Positions 61,685 to 64,000 of a stretch of DNA of 64,000 bases are shown here, piece after piece (the first letter of the stretch is position 1; each line of letters begins with the position of its first letter). The DNA is from Parvularcula oceani (GTDB lineage Bacteria; Pseudomonadota; Alphaproteobacteria; Caulobacterales; Parvularculaceae): the NCBI RefSeq assembly GCF_000733125.1, contig NZ_JPHU01000015.1, positions 19,209 through 83,208 of the forward strand. The letters are read 5' to 3'. Under the pieces are notes generated by a model that was not told the DNA's origin, made no database searches, and saw only the letters and a list, made by a program, of their open reading frames with translations. The position numbers were made by a program, and so were the translations under genes.

Positions 61685-63388
61685 ATGTCTGCGCACAATG
61701 TCCAACCACCCTTCGTCGGGAAGGGCCGCCAGCTGCTCGTTGATGGCATAACCGACCTGTTTGACCGTCAACGCCGGAAGGGAACCTCGACTTGGCTCTC
61801 GCTTGAGGCTCCCTCGGGTTGGGGTAAAACCCGGGTCGCCCAAGCTTTTTACGAACGCCTGGCCGGTCGACAGAGCACTAGCTACTGGCCGGCCACCATT
61901 CTCGAAGCAATTGAAGAATTGCCTGATCACGCAGTAGCTGATCACGAAGCGGTCGGTTGGAGACGCAAGCGGGTTTATCCAGAAACTGCGCCGCGCGATC
62001 GAGAAAGAGGCTCGCTACCCGAGTTCTTCTGGTGGGGGCTTGCTTGCGGCGAGCGGAACGGGACAGCGGTCAATGCGCTACTCAACGACCAGCAGCAGTT
62101 GCTGAATCACGGAATATTTCTAGAGGCAGCTCGGGCGTCCTTGCCGTCAAACCGTGGGCAGGATCCCCTTACGCGATCGCAGGCCGTAGCAATCGCCAAC
62201 GAGTTGTTCGACGAGGTGGCGTCTACCGGACTCGGCAAGGCTGCCGAGGCGCTATTCAGCAACGCCTTGCCGGGCATGGGCCTAGCTGTAGCTTTCGGCC
62301 GGTTCGCCGCAGTTCGAACCGGCGCAGTCGCGAAGCGTCGCAAGGCCATCGAGGAAGCTGGCGCTCCTGCTCTTGATGACACACTCGACCTTGTCGATGA
62401 AACGACGATCCTGATCGCCAAGCTGGCCGAGCCCGATCTGCCATTTGTGGTCTTCGTCGAGGACCTTCACAGGGCCGATCCACTCATCTTCGACCTGCTC
62501 GAGAACCTACTGCGCCGTCGAGCGCCCGTTTTCCTCCTGACGACGACCTGGCCGGGCGAGATTGATGCCTCGGAGAGGTTGCAGCATCTATGCAACGATC
62601 CCTCTCTTGAGCGGGACATCGTTCGCCTAGCTCATGACCGCCCGGTGCCGGTTGGGTTCCCCGATGGCGCCTCGATGGGTGAACTCGCCCTTGATGCGCG
62701 CGAAGCAATCGTTCGACACTACTATCCAAAAACTGACGGCGCTATCGTCGAACGCCTAGCGCGCCGCTACAACAACCCGCTACCGATAGAACTCGTTTGC
62801 CATCTAAGAGCCTACAGGCGGCATGCGCATACCGGACAGCTCCGCATCACACAGAAGGCCATAGACGGCCTACCAAATGCGGTAAGAGACCTCTACCGTC
62901 AGCTCTGGGATGAGCTTCCCTACACAACGCAATGCGTCCTCGCTCTCTCTACCCTCGCCATGCCGCGGGAGGCGGCCACTTGGCATGCCCAGATGGTCAA
63001 GAACGCCGGAATGGCAGTCGCTTCCCTCATCGATGAAGCAATTGATCCCGTAAAAGCGTTCGACGATCGGTTTGTCCCCCATGGCTGGGTCAGGCTGGCC
63101 AACGAGTGGCTGAGGCACTTCAACGAACCTGATCAGCTTGCGATCGCTAAGGAGGAGACGCTTGAGGAAGCGGGTCTTCTGGATGAGGATATCATCAAAC
63201 CGTTTCTTAGGTCACTCGCAGATCAGGTCTCATCACTCGACTGGGACGACGAAGACGGAACCGTCGGGCAGAACCGTGCCTGGCTCACTATAGCGCTCAA
63301 TGAGAAGGGTTTGGTCGCGGACGATCTGGCCGCTCACGCAGTGCTTTTCATTCTTCAACAGCTAGAGAATCAACCTCTAGAATTATAG
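61685..63388 (+). CDS. STAND-type NTPase, ends at an in-frame TAG
   Basis: 567 aa up to a TAG at 63386-63388. The NTPase domain starts almost at once (PPFVGKGRQLLVDGI), with Walker A EAPSGWGKTR (P-loop 42-49) and Walker B PFVVFVEDLHRADP. A winged-helix-like and helical region follows (about 350-560). No effector domain precedes the NTPase. STAND proteins with sensor repeats include anti-phage Avs-type proteins and regulators. ATG at 61685 is chosen; a TTG 33 nt upstream is in frame. The reading frame continues with TPR repeats after the TAG, so this product lacks its sensor part unless the stop is read through. Confidence 0.75.
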   Translation: MSAHNVQPPFVGKGRQLLVDGITDLFDRQRRKGTSTWLSLEAPSGWGKTRVAQAFYERLAGRQSTSYWPATILEAIEELPDHAVADHEAVGWRRKRVYPETAPRDRERGSLPEFFWWGLACGERNGTAVNALLNDQQQLLNHGIFLEAARASLPSNRGQDPLTRSQAVAIANELFDEVASTGLGKAAEALFSNALPGMGLAVAFGRFAAVRTGAVAKRRKAIEEAGAPALDDTLDLVDETTILIAKLAEPDLPFVVFVEDLHRADPLIFDLLENLLRRRAPVFLLTTTWPGEIDASERLQHLCNDPSLERDIVRLAHDRPVPVGFPDGASMGELALDAREAIVRHYYPKTDGAIVERLARRYNNPLPIELVCHLRAYRRHAHTGQLRITQKAIDGLPNAVRDLYRQLWDELPYTTQCVLALSTLAMPREAATWHAQMVKNAGMAVASLIDEAIDPVKAFDDRFVPHGWVRLANEWLRHFNEPDQLAIAKEETLEEAGLLDEDIIKPFLRSLADQVSSLDWDDEDGTVGQNRAWLTIALNEKGLVADDLAAHAVLFILQQLENQPLEL

Positions 63389-64000
63389 ACGTGCATCGAA
63401 CTCGCAGAGAAGGGGAAAAGGTTAACCCATAGCTCCGAGCGAACTGTCGCGTTCGACATCGGAACGTACAGAGCGTTGTTTCTCAAACGCGCCGGCAGGC
63501 TCGAACAGTCTATCGAAGCATTAAAACAGCTAATGGCCGAACAACAGTGCGAGCTGGGAGAAGATCACCCCGACGTTTTCGCAACGCGTAATAATCTCGC
63601 TCTCGTATTGGGAAATTCGGGGAAAGTTCAAGAGGCAATTTCGGCCCTTGAACATCTTTTGTCGGACAAGCGCCGTACGCTCGGCAATGATCATCCGGGG
63701 GTTCTCGTCACGCTTGAAAACATCGCCGTTTTTCTTGGTGAAACCGGAAGGTTGGAGGAGGCAATAGATCTCTATGAGGGGCTGCTGCGTGATCAGCAGC
63801 GTATTCTCAACAATGACGACCGCTCAATTTTAGTAACACGCTGCAATCAGGCGCAGATATTCTCGCGGGCCGGGAGATTCGCAGAAGCAATAGATGCCTT
63901 TGAGAGAGTATTGTCGGAGCAACGGCGTGTCCTAGGTGAAGACCATCCCGATATTCTTCTAACGCGCAATAACTTGGCTATCGCACGCAGCGAGATTGGT
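63389..64000 (+). pseudogene. TPR-repeat continuation of the STAND gene (partial, runs off the window)
   Basis: The same frame stays open from the codon after the TAG to the window end (204 codons). From about 63480 it encodes kinesin-light-chain-like TPRs of about 42 residues: LEQSIEALKQLMAEQQ...GEDHPDVFATRNNLAL, VQEAISALEHLL...GNDHPGVLVTLENIAV, LEEAIDLYEGLL..., FAEAIDAFERVL...GEDHPDILLTRNNLAI. A full-length gene split by one nonsense codon is the simplest reading. A separate gene starting at ATG 63533 is possible but has no clear ribosome-binding site and begins inside a repeat. Confidence 0.7.

Noticed and set aside
1..64000. tRNA, rRNA, CRISPR arrays and intact insertion sequences
   Set aside because: None was recognised on reading both strands; short tRNA fragments serving as attachment sites cannot be excluded without a search.

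Overview
This is high-GC DNA from an alphaproteobacterium. The evidence is the FliF/FliN/FliP/FliG and FliL/DUF6468/MotE flagellar arrangement, the AhpC/AhpD/OxyR trio, a periplasmic serine-hydrolase block and a Trb-type conjugation set of the kind common in alphaproteobacterial integrative elements. The genus cannot be fixed from the sequence. A Parvularcula/Hyphomonas-like relative is a guess.

Layout. (1) 0-5.4 kb holds two divergent flagellar operons: fliF-fliN-fliP-fliG leftwards and fliL-DUF6468-motE rightwards. (2) 5.5-9.5 kb holds a peroxide-defence locus (ahpC-ahpD with divergent oxyR) and a cytochrome c, DUF305 and lipoprotein cluster. (3) 9.6-13.7 kb holds an AI-2E-type permease, a DUF1232 protein, dapE and two unknown envelope proteins. 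(4) 13.7-21.4 kb holds two MarR-controlled blocks of exported hydrolases: a truncated S12 serine hydrolase, a polysaccharide deacetylase fused to a beta-lactamase-type domain, a full-length S12 hydrolase, an S41 peptidase and a D-amino-acid-oxidase relative whose motif order is circularly permuted. (5) 22.1-28.8 kb holds a five-gene exported glycan-degradation operon (esterase, GH27, GH51, esterase, GH43), probably acting on arabinose- and galactose-bearing plant polysaccharides. A DEAD-box RNA helicase follows.

(6) 32.2-43.8 kb is a defence island read leftwards: a large Eco57I/PglX-like DNA methyltransferase, a PLD-nuclease/SNF2 helicase overlapping it by 4 nt, a membrane-anchored protein of unknown type, an AIPR-like protein, the remnant of another gene and an Xre/ParS-RES toxin-antitoxin pair. 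(7) 44.0-61.3 kb is the conjugation module of an integrative conjugative element: excisionase-like HTH, DUF2840, TraF peptidase, relaxase, TraG, CopG-type RHH and trbB-C-D-E-J-L-F-G-I plus DUF2274. A PIN/RHH toxin-antitoxin pair and a ClpP-fold lipoprotein sit inside it. A candidate oriT lies between the relaxase and traF. The integrase and the right end are not in the window. (8) 61.7-64.0 kb begins a STAND-type NTPase with C-terminal TPRs, interrupted by one in-frame TAG. It runs off the right edge.

An AT-rich segment of about 58 bp occurs twice in direct orientation, at 21.6 kb and 32.0 kb. The second copy lies next to the switch from chromosomal-looking genes to the defence/ICE region, so it may mark an element boundary. 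No tRNA, rRNA, CRISPR array or intact insertion sequence was recognised.
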